A stretch of DNA of 64,000 bases from Rhynochetos jubatus (lineage: Eukaryota > Chordata > Aves > Eurypygiformes > Rhynochetidae): the NCBI GenBank assembly GCA_027574665.1, contig CM050653.1, positions 41,304,118 to 41,368,117 of the forward strand, given 5' to 3'. The notes below the pieces were generated by a model. It saw only the letters and a list, made by a program, of their open reading frames with translations. It did not search any database and had not been told where the DNA came from. Every line of letters starts with the position of its first letter. Positions within the stretch are counted from its first letter, which is position 1. Shown piece after piece: positions 14,761 through 28,126 of this stretch. A program made the translations under genes and the position numbers.

Positions 14761-15184
14761 GCTGCCTTTCAAGAGGCAGTTTAGGAAGGAGGGTGCAGGA
14801 GGAGTTATTTGTTTTTTAGAAATCTCGACAGAGCTTATGCTTTTGTTCTCCTTTCCAACCACAGTAATTTCTCCTTCAATGGATCTCCTGCCCCAGACAG
14901 CTCCATGCTGTTAATCACTTGCATTTGCCTTGGACTTTGGCTGAGTAAATGCACAAGGATGATCTTTGCTTCAGCCTGAACTACGCTAATTTCATTTGCA
15001 ACGGGTTCAGTCTTCTATCTTCCACACAAACAATAACTGAAACAGTCAGTCAATAAATAAAATAAAAGAGCTTCAAGATTAACACCTGATAACATGAAAG
15101 GCACAAGACTGCAAAGAAACTTTGCTCCTGTAACTCTCTGGGGGCCTTGCGACATACAATTAGAATAACAGAGAGTGCTTTTTG

Positions 15185-15560
15185 TAACAAGGATCTGAAC
15201 ATCAGGGGAATGAGATGATGTTTCAGCTCCATGTAGCTGTAGTATGTGCAAATAGAATTGCAGATTAAACAGAAAAAAACAACCCTATCTAACAAAGCAG
15301 TTATTCTGCTGACGCCTTTTGGTGACATTTTAAACCACTGGTGACCAAGGAGTATCCAAAGGAAATAGAAGATAAAAAACTTATAACAAGCTGCTTGTTC
15401 CATTGAAGGGTTCTGGAGATATCATCAAGCTCTGCTGGCAACAAAAAGAACGAACAAAGTAAAAGATAAGACTGATGTACCCACATAACAAGCCTGTTAT
15501 TCCATTGAGAGATTTCTGGTGATACTATAAACCAGGAAAGCTGAGTTAGGGTGGTTTGCA
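15185..15560. repeat. Degenerate tandem repeat, period about 94-105 bp, three to four units
   Basis: An AACAAG/AACAAAG motif recurs at about 15186, 15291, 15385 and 15487. After it, similar segments follow: CAGTTATTCTGCTGACG, CTGCTTGTTCCATTGAAGG and CCTGTTATTCCATTGAGAG. Each continues into a TTCTGG(A/T)GATA... or TTTGGTGACATTTTAAACC type block. The first unit is only weakly similar. The open minus-strand frames at 15050-15567 are a by-product of this repeat. Confidence 0.6.
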
Positions 15561-18500
15561 GTTTCAACAGAATCCCACATTATGTCAACGTAGTTCTTCT
15601 CTACCCCACTGTGTTTTAATACAGTGGTATCCGGAACAATTTAACAATTTGGTGGGGTTTTTTGGTTTAAAAAGTGCAATGGAGTGTTTATTTGGTAAGT
15701 TGCACATTATGTTTCTAAATTAGAAATGGAAAGCTGAGTGAACTGCCTCCAAGAGCGAAGAACAATTAAGCAGCAGATTTGAACTAGCAGTTTTAGTAAC
15801 AACCTGGCATCTACTCATTTTCCCATTGGTGTGGGCCTTAAAGGTTTAAGATTAAAGAAACCTACGGTAAGGAAGTTAGGAAAGAGAGAAGAAAACCCCT
15901 GGAATTACCCCTCTACCAACGAGGACTAACAAAGGCTGTCTCAACCTGTTGAATGAAACTGGAACCCAAGTGGTAGCTGTAATGGATGCTAACGGCAGGA
16001 AGGGGAGAGAAGCCCAGACCAAGAAAGTGCAGAACAGAAAATTCCCTTCAGGAATGAGCAGCAGAGGAGAAAGAACAGAGCAAATCTTCTTCCCACTGAC
16101 GAGGCACATTATTGCCGCTGATGGCCAAATGTGGAAGTGTTGCAATAAAAGGAAGCTGAGCAACAGGCACTGAAAGCACTGATCAGACTGCTCAGTTCTT
16201 GTGTTTCTAAAGGGTTTTGTATTATACGCACTCAGGCCATCAATCACAACTTTATTAAACCACGAAACAGATGTCAGATCAATGGCTGTATCAGAAACAT
16301 TTTGAATGACAGGGTGATGATGGAACAATTCCAGCCTCCATACGTTATTAAACACATACTAACACTACTCTCTCAGTGCTACTCATACACACTCACTCAC
16401 TCTCTTGTCACTTTATGGTACCTGTTTTAATAGCAAACCTAATTGTAGATGAATATTACATAGGAAAAGCAAGTTTTACTGTAATAAATAACAATATGCT
16501 AGTAAACAAAAGAAAAATTTCAAGGTTAAAACCAGTTGTCTGTCCTCACATTATGCCTTCTGGCATTACAATTGCATTTTAATACAATTGTAGGAGCTGA
16601 GGCTGGGTTGTCAGCCTTAATCAGAATATTCAGAGTTATCGCCTTTTTGCTGTAATCCTGACATAATTTAAGCTTAGGTTTTCTTTATATATTTGCCCAC
16701 AGCCAGTCCACCCGTGTAAATGCTTTCTGCTCTTTTTGAGTGAAGAGGTATATATGAAAAATACATATAAACAAGGCAGAAATCGCCCCTCTGGCAGATT
16801 CTCTGTTTAACTCCAGATTTCAGGCAGATTTGGGGAGATGATCAACAGCAGCACACTTGCCTCTCAACTCATCAGTAACATAAACTGCATTTTCACTGGC
16901 AGAAATCAATTTGATTTTCGTAAAGGCAGAAAGGAATTATGCTCTTGGTGGATGAAGCACAAAGCACTGTAACTGGGAGATGCAAATGCTGTATCAAATT
17001 CTCTCACAGCACATGAACATGGGGTTGAGTTGCCACAAACTGCAGACCATTACCTCCTCTCTTCCCCCAGTGCCCTATACCATCCCTTGGGCTGGAATAT
17101 TTGCTGCAGCTGTATGTTATTGTGAGGTGGGCAGTGAGAGCAAAAAAAGATGGATTTGCAGCTTTTCACTTGGCCTGGCATCTTGATAGCCTCAGTGCAT
17201 CCTCCTGATTGGAGGAGTGCTTAGTATAGCAGAGATGTCTGATTTTATGCAGACAATTCAATAATAGATAAAAATCAAAAAGTTAAAAAAAGATAATAAA
17301 ATAAAATCAAATAGGCATTCTTTGAGGGTTGTGGAGAGAACGAAAACTTCTTGTTCTGATTCATGGGAAATTATTTCATAAGCAAAATCCTTTGCGCTTT
17401 TGGGGGGCGGTAACTGAAGGCTTCCCATAGCACAAGGGGAAAGCAGCTGGCAGTGAGTGGGGCTGGACAGAAAGTGCTCTGTTTTGGCTGTGGAACTGGA
17501 TGCTCTCAGCTGGAAGAGAGCAGCCCTGACAGCGTGAAGCCAGAAATGCTCCCCCCCTAGCCTGGTGACTAAATAATCAAGTGCAGACAGGGATGGAGGC
17601 AGCTGCCCCTCAAATTCCCATAGGGTTTTAATGTGTGCTTCAGGGCTGAGAGATCAAAACTCAAACCCAATTTTTGGTGTTGGGGCAGGAATTGGCAGAG
17701 GCCAGTCTTACTCAGGGAACTCACTTCACTGAAGGGCTAAAGAATGATCCTTCATGAAGGGTCCCCCCTCTGAATGGCTCCAGCCTGGACAGAGCATTTT
17801 AATCTTTCAGAGAGCATCAAAAGGCAGAGAAATTCCCACAAGATATGAGGCATGGTTAGGCCCGTATGCCATTTCTCTAGCTTACTCGCTAGAGAATAGA
17901 TTTCCTGTTGAAGCAATATTTTAGAAACCCAGCATTCATGCTGAATCGGGCAGGTTTGGAAGGGGGTTTGAAGCCAACTCTCACTTAAGTGACCACAGAG
18001 ATCTGTTTTTGCTGAAAAATATGTTAATTAGCAAAATGGTTTGTCTGAGGAAGTGAATGTATGCAAGCCTTTTAATAAAAACTGCTTTGCATACTGCAAG
18101 CTTTTAAATTAAACTGGAACAGAGTTACAGCCAACACTGAGCAGAATTGTTTGTGATTTTTTGGCTTGTTTCCTTAAAAAAAATTCTAGCTGGTTTCTTG
18201 AAAGATAGCTGGTGGCTCTTTATGGCACACTGTTGCACAGTTTGCAGGATAAAATTTAAAAAAATATGTTCGTAATAGAAAATGATAGTTTACATGTTAT
18301 ATCTCCCATAAAACTTAGTCCTGCTGAGGTATTTGCAGTAGCACGTTTTGGACTTGGCTCAATTTGTCATGGCTTTATGCTTTCAATGCTCCTCTCTCTG
18401 GTCTCAAATTCCGACTTCAGAATTTATGAAGCAAAACTATCTCTAAATGAATCATATCTCTAAATAGGTTGACTATTTTCCCCACATTTTTTTCTGTAAC

Positions 18501-19555
18501 AGAACATGTTAGCCAGATTCAGTTTCAAGTCTGGATGGATATATCCAACAAAATTTCTACTGGCAGCCCAAATCCTAAAGTTCTCCCTCTAATTTCTGAC
18601 AGGAGGAATTCCCAATGCCGTCCGTGATTATCCTGCTTGCACGAGGACTTCAACCAAAAATACAACAGCTGATAGTGCTGTTACCAAAGAGAAATCCTGT
18701 ATGGGATAAAACGGGATGTAATTTGAGACTTATGAAAAGCCTATATCCATATTGTAACACTTGTCAATCATTTACTCCTTGCTCTTCACGTTTTCTGTAA
18801 AGGAGTTCGGAGTTTTAAAGACAGTAAACATAAACCTATATGGTATACCTCTGCATGGATTTCAAGAAGTTCTCAAGGAATGCTATGACCTTGAAAGATA
18901 AGACTGTATAAAGAGCTAGGAAAAGAAAGGAAAGATTTTCTTTACTTTCAGTTGCAGTAAAATAAATTCAGGATCTTCTTGTCACCCACCGCCTTTCAGA
19001 GACCTGCCCCCACCTTGCCAAATGGAGTTGCTACTATGGATTTGTTACTCTGAGCATTGTAACAGTCATCTCCAGTTGGAAGAGAACATTAGCTTGGAGA
19101 ACATTAGAATTTTCTAGTTTGCATTAAGAAGGCAAGAAAATGAGTGCAGAAGATAATGTCTGTAAGAGTCATGGAAATGAAAATGACAGACAGAAGAAAA
19201 AATTCCTAGGAGCTGCACAGCAGCACCACCAGAATTCATTTTCCATTTCCTTGTCTTAATTTTTAAACACACTTTTGAATCACAGTAATTACACATGCAG
19301 AAATTCTTACTAGTCCTAGCATTTTCTTCAGTTTCATCTCTTCACAAGGAAAAAATTCTGCTATTAACTTCGAAACATAATTCCTACTTCTTTTGATTGT
19401 TGAATGAAATATTTAAAATATCAGGAATAAACAATGAACCATCATATTCAAATTTTATCAGAAATAAATACAGAACATACAAGAACATAGGTTTGTTGGC
19501 TTTTTTTTCCTTTTCTTAAGGGGCAAAAGACACTACAGTTACAATCAAATTCAAC

Positions 19556-19600
19556 AGATAAGAACAAAGAAGAAAAAGAAAAGAGAAAGAGGGAGAGAAG
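19556..19600. repeat. A/G-rich (polypurine) tract
   Basis: This is a GAA/GAAA/GAGA-type purine run of about 45 bp and is low-complexity. Confidence 0.75.
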
Positions 19601-20652
19601 ACCCAATACAGTGTACTAAATAACTTTGTGAGGATGCAACTTTATTCAATTAAAAAAAAATAACCTTTGGAAAACTGTTCCTATAGATCAGTATCAAGTA
19701 GGACAGTGGTGAAATATAGAAAAAAAAATGTAAATACATAATAGATCTTTCATGTAGTTACTACGTAAAGCACATGTGCTAAACATGTAAGTACAAAGTT
19801 TATGCCTGCATTTTCGTAGAAATACACACGTACGTGCAGTGTGCACACACTCACATAGCAAACCAACATATATTGTGTGTAGGCTGTTGTATTTTAGGAA
19901 TATTTCAGAAGGTTTTAGTATTTTTTATTAACAGTGTTTTTTGCCTTTCTCTGAGTCTGGGAGAATTAATTGAGTCTGACTTACACAGCTTAAAGAAATA
20001 TAATTGTTGAAATATGCATGTTTAAATATAATATACTGGAAACACAGCTGACCTTGACCCCAAATCACATTTCTGAGCCTGGAGCAAACTACGTATAGCT
20101 GGCTGCTATGGGTTAGAAGTGAGTGCTGGATCCTACCACGAAGCCAGAACACCCGTTTCTCAGTGGTATAAAACTTTCTAGATAGAGAAGCAAACAATTT
20201 CTGATTAAAAACCAAATGGATCCAGGAGTACTTCCATATTTACATGAGAATTAGTACAGATAATTCCTGCTAAGTACAGAGCAGGTTTTGTTGAACTACT
20301 GTTTTAGTACTCGTACTTCTTTGTCAGTTCTTTTCTGTAATACCTAATGCTGACTGTATGAAGGTTTATATGGGTATTATAGATCTGTAGATACGTGTGA
20401 CCTAGCAATATGAGGATATTGAGTTTGTAGTACATCATGTTTGGGTGATGATGAAAAGTACTTTGATATAGTTGCCTGGACAGGGCCAGACATCTCTGAA
20501 CATGGAAAAAACCCCCAAGTAAACCACAGTAATATTAAACTGCAAAAAGGTGAAGCAATGAAAACCCAAGAATAATAAATTATCTTCAGAACCTCAGTAA
20601 GTAATGAATGTTTTGCAATATAGCAAGTAAATTGTATAAGCTATGATCTTAC

Positions 20653-20763
20653 CGTTCCTGTTGTGCCCAAGGAAAGGTGGTTCATCTGTTGGGTCAGAGG
20701 GCCCATCATGCTTGCTGGCTGCATTGACATAGTGTGGTCCATTGTTGGTGTTATCACAGCACC
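20653..20763 (-). CDS. RBMS3: RBMS3 internal exon D ([10 protein letters not shown]...LSLGTTGT)
   Basis: This 111-nt exon is 37 codons, phase 0 at both ends. It encodes [18 protein letters not shown], then [19 protein letters not shown]. The acceptor is TGTGTTTGTAG|GGTGC (AG at 20765-20764) and the donor is GGAACG|GTAAGATC (GT at 20652-20651). The Met/Gln-rich peptide is a hallmark of the RBMS C-terminus, and the [10 protein letters not shown] ending separates RBMS3 from RBMS1. A different frame is open across this exon (20594-20821) but is a shadow. The next exon should begin near the YM..AAAAMQGTY segment; I looked for it between 1 and 20600 on the minus strand and did not find it. Confidence 0.95.
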
Positions 20764-23700
20764 CTACAAACACACATAATTTACACTTCAACATTTCACT
20801 TTGAAAAAAAAAAAAAAGCATTCTCTGAATGAGTGAACCTGGCTGAAAACTTGATGTGAATCTTAAAAAAGAGTAATATATCTGTCAGAGGAAATATGTT
20901 TTGTTCCTATTGACAACCAAGCTACACACATATATTATTTGTACTACTAATGAGGCCATTTTATGTCAGTTCCAATTAAGTGTCATTTTTTAGTTTATTG
21001 CTCCTGACAAACAAATGCATATGTTCTTTCTATGATGAATGCTACTGTACATTGCAAAATACCTGTAGTTTCTGTTTTTTCCATATCCTATATAGAATAG
21101 TCTTACAGACAGAACTCATATGTCCCCAATTTTCTCTGACTTCTCAAACCTCCAGTCTCTGAGATCTTCAACTTATTATGGTAATTATCTTGGATTTTTG
21201 CTGTCTCAGTTAAGAACCCTTACTCATGACAGTTTAGAGCTGATTAGGTAAGACTCGCTATTGACAATGAGTTTAATAGTGACACCCATTTAAAACACAT
21301 ACACAGCATTTAAAAGCATTCTCCGCATGGAAAACAAAGACTAATAACAAACAGCATATGAACTAAAGCAAGAACAAGACTTTGAACAAAAATGAAACAA
21401 AAGACATGCCAGAGGAGCTTTGTAGAAAGCTTCTTTGCCATTCATATTCCTCAGTTTTTTGCTCTCCCACTCCCCAAGTTCCCATATTGGTAACCTCATG
21501 CCTTAGTTAAGTGTTGATTCTCTTCAGTTCTATTACTTCCTGTGTTGGTTAGAGAAAGTCAGTCAGAAACACAGTGATTTGCTCTTTCTCTTGCAGACAG
21601 TTACATAAAAAGGCATTTCCATCTATTTCTTCATATGAAATAATAGCTGTACTTTGTGCATATGTATGTTTGTGTACACACATTATAAATTTGCACAATC
21701 ACATTGCATCTGCTACAAAGGGTGGAAAATTTGGATGAATGTATTTGTTTAAAAAAAGGAAAACTGACTTTTTTCCATTGAGATTACTGACAAAGTCTAC
21801 CTATAAACAAGAATTTAAAATAAACTGGTTCCAAAAACCATAGCCCAACTGTTCGTGTCTGTCTCACATTTACATATAGCTGACTGCATCGTCAAGAATC
21901 TCATTAGAAGCAAAAGACTTCACATTTTCAGTTGCAAATAAAAATAAAAAATGCAAGGAAGCACCAACTCAATTTTTTCTCACCTTCCAGCAATATTTTG
22001 TCTATGCACACCCTATCTGAGAAGCTGCGATTCTGCAGTCTCTGCAAATTCATTACTTGGATGCAATGGTAAAGAGGAGGTAGGCTCAGCTTGGTCAGTT
22101 CTTGTTGTAATACCCTCAGTATATGAAATACACACAGGCTTGTTGTATGTCACGTAGTGGATTATGTTTCTTGCACTGGCAAGAGTCCCTAGAGAAATTT
22201 GGCAAATTAAAGAAACTAGCCTCCACAGAATATCTGTCATGATTCCGAATAAATGCTTATAAAACAAGCTGAACAGTGTGCAAGTATCAAACCCGCAACA
22301 CTTTCGAACACTTTTGCCTCTTTCTTTGCCTCCAGGTTAATTGGCGCTGGTTTACATAGATTAACCCTGTGATTAACTCATTCTAATGAACTACCACAGT
22401 GCTAACGTTCTCCTTGTTGGCACAGGTCCTTACAAATCAAGGTAGTCACGAAGTTTCGTTACAAAATTTCTTTCAAATTTCTTTCAGTATAATAGAGTTA
22501 ATTTTATTTAAAAAGCTCTTATTTCTTCCTTATATGACATTCATTGCTCCTCTCTTCTTGTTGAAAGAAACTGACCCTTTTGCTGAAAGAGTCTGAAAGC
22601 AAATCTGCGGGGCTAACACTTGTTCAGGCCATTTGGCGGTCTCTGCACAGCAGATTCAGTGTAAAGTCTGAAGTAGCACCATGCCCAAAGAAAATGATGT
22701 TCTGGCTGCATGTTCAAAATCAGTGGCCTGGGATACCAGTGCTGCTCCTGGAGAGCAGCATGCAGCCAGATGAGGTCCTCGGATTTGGACATCTGCTTGC
22801 ACTTTTTGGCTATGGTAAGAAACCATAAGCTTTATGCTCAGAATGATCCACGCCACAAACCAGCATTTTTACTGTACCAAACCGTAAATGCTCAAACCCA
22901 CTTTGTCAACTGATAAAAACAGCTCTCGGTTCCCTCTAGGAGCAGTTTTCTCCTTTGGCTCAGAGATAGGCAATTGCCTCAGGGCTTTCTGTGACAGACA
23001 AGGGAGCTCGCACTCCTGATGTGTGATGGGATAAGCAGAACATCAGACCACAGCTCCAAGCATCCCTGCACTGCCAGCAGTAGTGCCTGCAATTAATTTA
23101 GGGTGTTCCAAAGCCTTAAAATACCAAGCATTCTTTGCAAAGATGTTTATTGCAAAGGTATGGTTGGAGGAATTTGCTGTGATTACAGATGTGACAGACT
23201 GATAGCTGTTCCTGTGTATAAAATCAGGAACCTGGAAATGAAGAAAGGGCAGCGGTGGAAGAAGTCTTACGATTTAGTGTAGCAAACACAAGTGCCAGAC
23301 ACACAGAGGAAAAATCTGATGGCAAATGACTTTCAGTAGCAAGACAGTTTTTGCAAATAAACTATTCAAAACAATATGGACTTGAGAGGAAATATATCGA
23401 GAACAAAAAATTTACTCCCAGACAGTAAACATTTTAAAATTGAAAATGCATACATTCTAGTCTCTAAACATACGCCATTTAATATGTTAGGAAAAGAAGT
23501 TGGGAACACAAATTAAGTATTTGCAGCTTTCCTAAGATAGCTTAATGTGTTTGAAGCTGACAGTTACCTAGAGCAGAGAATTACATGCATTTGCCAGACC
23601 ATTAATTCACCAGAGTTTGCAGAATCCTCTTGTGATCATGTTGGGAAAAAATTATACTTAATTAAGGAATTATCGTCTGGTTGTTAGGGCGACACCCAGT

Positions 23701-26700
23701 CTCCAGACCATAATGCATTTCATAATACAGGCTGTCAAGTACATTCATATTCAACTTATTTAGCAGGAGAAGACAACAATGTCTTGCATCAGATGTTGCT
23801 ATTATATTAAAAGTAATTTGATACTTTTCAGTTTATTATAGGTATTTGCTGATGAACATCCACTTGGCGACTGGCAAAGGCTACAGCAAACCTATTTTTC
23901 CTCTTCATCTGTTTGGAGGTCTGATTTTACTAAGTTTGTAAACTGTATAGAGATACAGCATGGCATAATACTTCTGAAGGCCCAGCTTAGTTGAAAAAAA
24001 CTGTAGAAGAAATAATGATGAGGGTTTTGCCACTGTCTTTGCCAAAACAAGTAGTTGGCCTGCCAATTACTTAGGTCTGCCCTGTTGCCTCAGTATGATT
24101 AATTTTTTATAATTCCTGCAAAAAACTGGTTATTATAATGACTTTTGAATTTGGCAAGATATTCTTGACATATGCCTTGTCATACAAATCTGTCGATGCT
24201 ATAGTGTCTTTAAAAGAAATGAAGATTAACGGGGCAAGTGGAAAGGAACCGATGATTCAGAAGAAAGTACATGATTTTTGCAACACTGCAATAACCCAGA
24301 ACAAAACTCAGGATAAGTTAATTGACATACAGACTTTAATTCCTCTTAATTTTATTTTGCTGTTTCAAAGTGCTCTAAACTCTATGGATATACCTTCTTT
24401 ATAACACAGTGAATATATTTTTTTCAGAATATTTTCTAGCCTATCACTCACAAAGAAAGAAGCTACAAACACTGTACACTCCCTGTATGGCAACAAGCTG
24501 AAATCACAGGAAGAATACTAAATACAGACTGTTTATTATATTAAGTAAACTATATTTAAGTACTTGTGAATACCAAAAGGCATCAGCACAAATCAAGTTC
24601 ATGTTGGTGTAATGACACAAACCACCTTATGTTCTTTGAAGGGTGGGAAAGTGACATCAGAAATAAAAAGTGTATTAGGGAGCTTTAGGAATAAAGAGTT
24701 TACTAGCTCAGAGATGCACTTGGGGGCCAGTGGGAGGAAGGATTAGTTAGTCCCAGCTTTATAGAATAATGAGCTGTATTAAAGGCTTCTGGTTTATTCC
24801 AGTGTTCTAATACTGATATTGGACTTAAGGCACAAATACCAGCTGAATAAATAGTTTTTTAAGCTTACAGCAAGCATCTGCTTATTTTAAAGTTTATTTT
24901 TTCTTTATTTAGGACGTTGTAACAAGTTAAGCATACTTACAAATTCTACTTTGTAAATACTGGCCAATGTAATGCCAATAAACATCAGAGCAGCAAACTT
25001 ACTTTTCAGATTTGTTTACAGACACATCGTGCAGTCATATAAGCACCAGGTCATTCCATCTGAAAAGTTATTAACATCCTACCAAGTGAATATCTTTGTG
25101 TATTGAGAACATGTCATTTCTTGAGATTTTATTAAACTGAGTAGAAGGATGACTTTCCTTATACTTATCAGACCTGACGTGTCTATCAAGAAATAATATG
25201 AAAAAAACCCAACATGCAACTTTTTTTCAGGTAAATGCACTCTCTCTGCATACTGAATACATGAAAACCATATTTCTATTGGTTTACTGTTCTGTCTAGA
25301 TTGACTTGTCTCACCTCCTTGGCCTGCCTCTTACAGGCAGCAGAAAAATTAGGGTCCCCTTGTCAGTACAGTGAGCCTGGTGAAGTGCTCTGAACCGGTT
25401 GTTAAGTGGCCAATCTTTCACGACTATAGTAGGAAGACTGAAGGTAGCTGTGAAATCTTCCCTGCCCTCTGTCAGCAACTGTGCTGGGGATACTCATTGA
25501 TATTCCATAAAACCCAATTATACTTCAAAATCAAAGAAAACCTATTTTCCCTTTCTCAATGAGAAGTTACCAATTGCCCTGGCATTTACTAGCTGATCAG
25601 AGATGAAATAATGATTTGCGTACGCTGAGGAACATCGGCATACATCAGCTAATAATGTATATTCTATAAATCAGGATTTGGTTTCATTTCATTACGTTGT
25701 TGAATTTCAAAGCTTGCTAAAAATGGGGCAAAGGGAGCAGGAAGCCCAAACTCAGCACTTAATAAAAGCAGCTTTAACTTTGGAAAGGGCAAACCCTGAC
25801 ATAGACCTTCACCAACTCTGAGTGCTGTTTCTGTGGCAAGTACTAAACAACAATCTCATATTGTAACATTTCTAATTTTGGGCTTAAACTCAAATTCTTA
25901 TCGACATCACCTTCACACCTTAGTTGAATCCCCTTGGACCAATTGACACATTTGCTTTCCCTTTATTTTTTTTTTTCTGTGTGTTTGTGGACTTCTTTCC
26001 TCACCTAGAAAATATATGTCATTTGTCCAAGAGGCTTACTACCCAGAAGTAACTGGTCTTAAAGGATTAAGAATCCAAATATAGTCTGGTAAATAAAGAA
26101 CAAAGCTAACCCTCATATATGTACCACCTTTCCTACAACAACAGCCAAGATTTTTGATGGTTTCTTTCCCATTGTCCTTCTCGTCTTTAATTATATATCC
26201 TATCTCCTAGTTTAACGTACAGCCATATTCAAATACACGTAGAAAATCAGATTAAAAAGTACATAGAAATGGGAATATCAAGAGATCATAAAATGCAGTT
26301 GATGCAATAGAAAGTTTTATATTAGTAACTGTGCGCACAAATAAAGCAATACCTGCAACTATATTGGTAATGGCTGGTAAATGTACTATGTCAGGGAGTC
26401 TTACTTCGATATTACGTCAGTAGTTTATGCTCCTACCAGAGCTGAAAACCAGTAAGTTTCATAGCATAACACTGTTTGATAATCTAAAATGAATTAAAAA
26501 AAAACAGAGAGAGCATTTCTGTTGCAAACAAAAAATTGCCCGTTTCACTCAGTGCCTAAAGTGACTTTTGCATGGTGACTTAAATCTTTCCACCCAAAAT
26601 AAGATCTCAAGAGAAAGACCATTGAGCAAAAGGACAATATTTATGAAGGGGAAATATATCTGAATTACCACAGGGACTCTCTGCAGCAGTGTTTGAGTCC

Positions 26701-27813
26701 TGTGCTGCATCTTTGCCCTTACTGTCTGCACAAGCCCATGTGCTCCCTCTAGACTGTGAGAGAAACAGTAGTTTTCATACTCTCCTCCAACTTACTCCAG
26801 GAATTAAATAAAAGTACTTGTATTATGGACCTGAATACATGGGAGTAGTTTTGCTGGGGCCTGCTAACAGGAAGGAACGCACAGCAGTTACGAAATGACC
26901 TGTCATAGTGGGGCTGAAGCAGGAAGAGAGGTCAGAGAGAGCTCTTGCTCCCTCTTTTGTCATGTTCTAGAGGGGAATGAGGAATCACACCTTTTGTTTT
27001 CTTCCTACCCTTCCGTTTACAAGTGCACTTGGCTGTATGCCGGCTTTATACATCCAATCCATGTAATGGTGCTTTTGCTCTGTGGAGAACAGCCCTCACT
27101 AACACAAGCATCCTCACAACACTCACATAAGGCTTAGCATCCCCAGAAGACAAAGAAGAAACACAGTGGTTGTGATTTACCCAGGACATAACCACTGCAA
27201 TATATAGAACAAATCTTCTCCTGCCCTTCCCACTATCAGGTTTCACTAAAAATATCCAAAGGTCCTTTCATTCCATCTCAAAACAAGCACAGATTTCAAA
27301 ACCTCGACACTATTAGTGAAAACAAGTCTTTATTTGCTGCACAGGACTCCTGATCTATACCTAATTAGTATGTGACACATGCCGAAGTGTTGTGCTAGGC
27401 AATTCCATTCTGTTTCTGTTCTTATAGATATTTTTTGATGTGGACTAATTCCTTCATCCACTGTCTCCAGGTGGCTGGTGTGCCATCCTAATAAATGGGA
27501 ATCAGAAGTCTCTTTCCCATGGAATAGTTTTTCTTAGCATTAGAATGGAGTTTCATCTATTAAAGCTAAATCCAAATAATATTTCCTCTCCAAACAGTTC
27601 TGCTGCGTTCCCTCCCTTCATGCCTATAACTAGGCGTGCAAATTGACTTGATGGCACATCCTAGTTCTAACAAGCTGCAAAATGGAAATTATTAAACAGC
27701 ACAATTAAAATATGCGTCAGCACCAGTCTTCAGCCTAAATTTTCAATGCCCTATCTTAGTTCAAATTAAACTTTCAAAAAAGGATGCCATATTTGCATCC
27801 TCAATAGTCCGAT

Positions 27814-27840
27814 CATATATATATATACATACACACACAC
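27814..27840. repeat. (AT)n/(AC)n microsatellite
   Basis: An ATATATATATAT run passes through ACATAC into ACACACACAC. It is short and compound, and so possibly length-variable. Confidence 0.85.
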
Positions 27841-28012
27841 TTATAATTGCATATAGGAAGAGAAGTTATATTGTCAATTCTATTACACTCACTCAGGCCA
27901 CACTGTGTTGTAAACATGCGGAAAATTTTTTTGATGTTTGAAACTCAGTCCAGGATTTATTATGAAAAAAGTAACAATATTTTGATATATACATACAACA
28001 CAACATTTTCCT

Positions 28013-28126
28013 CTGAGGAAAATAAGTGTTCTCAGCTAGTCACAGTCTCTTATTTATGCACAACATCTAATAAACATTGAGTAAACTTCTGCGACTAGCT
28101 GAGAAGACTTATCTCATTTTCCTCAG
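28013..28126. repeat. Long imperfect inverted repeat (hairpin)
   Basis: The left arm 28013-28045 (CTGAGGAAAATAAGTG ... TTCTCAGCTAGTCACAG) pairs with the right arm 28088-28126 (TCTGCGACTAGCTGAGAA ... CTCATTTTCCTCAG). A perfect 13-bp core, TTCTCAGCTAGTC against GACTAGCTGAGAA, is joined through a few-base bulge to the outer CTGAGGAAAAT block. The loop is about 42 nt. It may be a MITE relic or a structured intronic RNA element; nothing in the sequence decides between them. Confidence 0.75.

Larger units (their letters stand above)
1..20652 (-). other. RBMS3: RBMS3 intron downstream of exon D (partial, >20 kb)
   Basis: This runs from the exon D donor (GT at 20652-20651) to the window edge without a recognisable next RBMS3 exon. 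It holds A-rich and A/G-rich tracts (3360-3390, 3660-3745, 5157-5265), a degenerate tandem repeat (15185-15560) and two possible old LINE relics (about 1085-1260 and 14470-14760). An exon-like open segment lies at 11560-11685. The GC-richer patch 3940-4280 has open frames in several registers, none recognisable. The remainder shows nothing I can name. Confidence 0.75.

Noticed and set aside
15876..16355. 159-codon minus-strand open frame
   Set aside because: No family is recognised, the composition is that of translated intron, and there is no splice or promoter context.
20594..20821. 75-codon minus-strand frame over exon D
   Set aside because: It is a wrong-frame shadow; the RBMS3 frame with proper splice sites explains the sequence.
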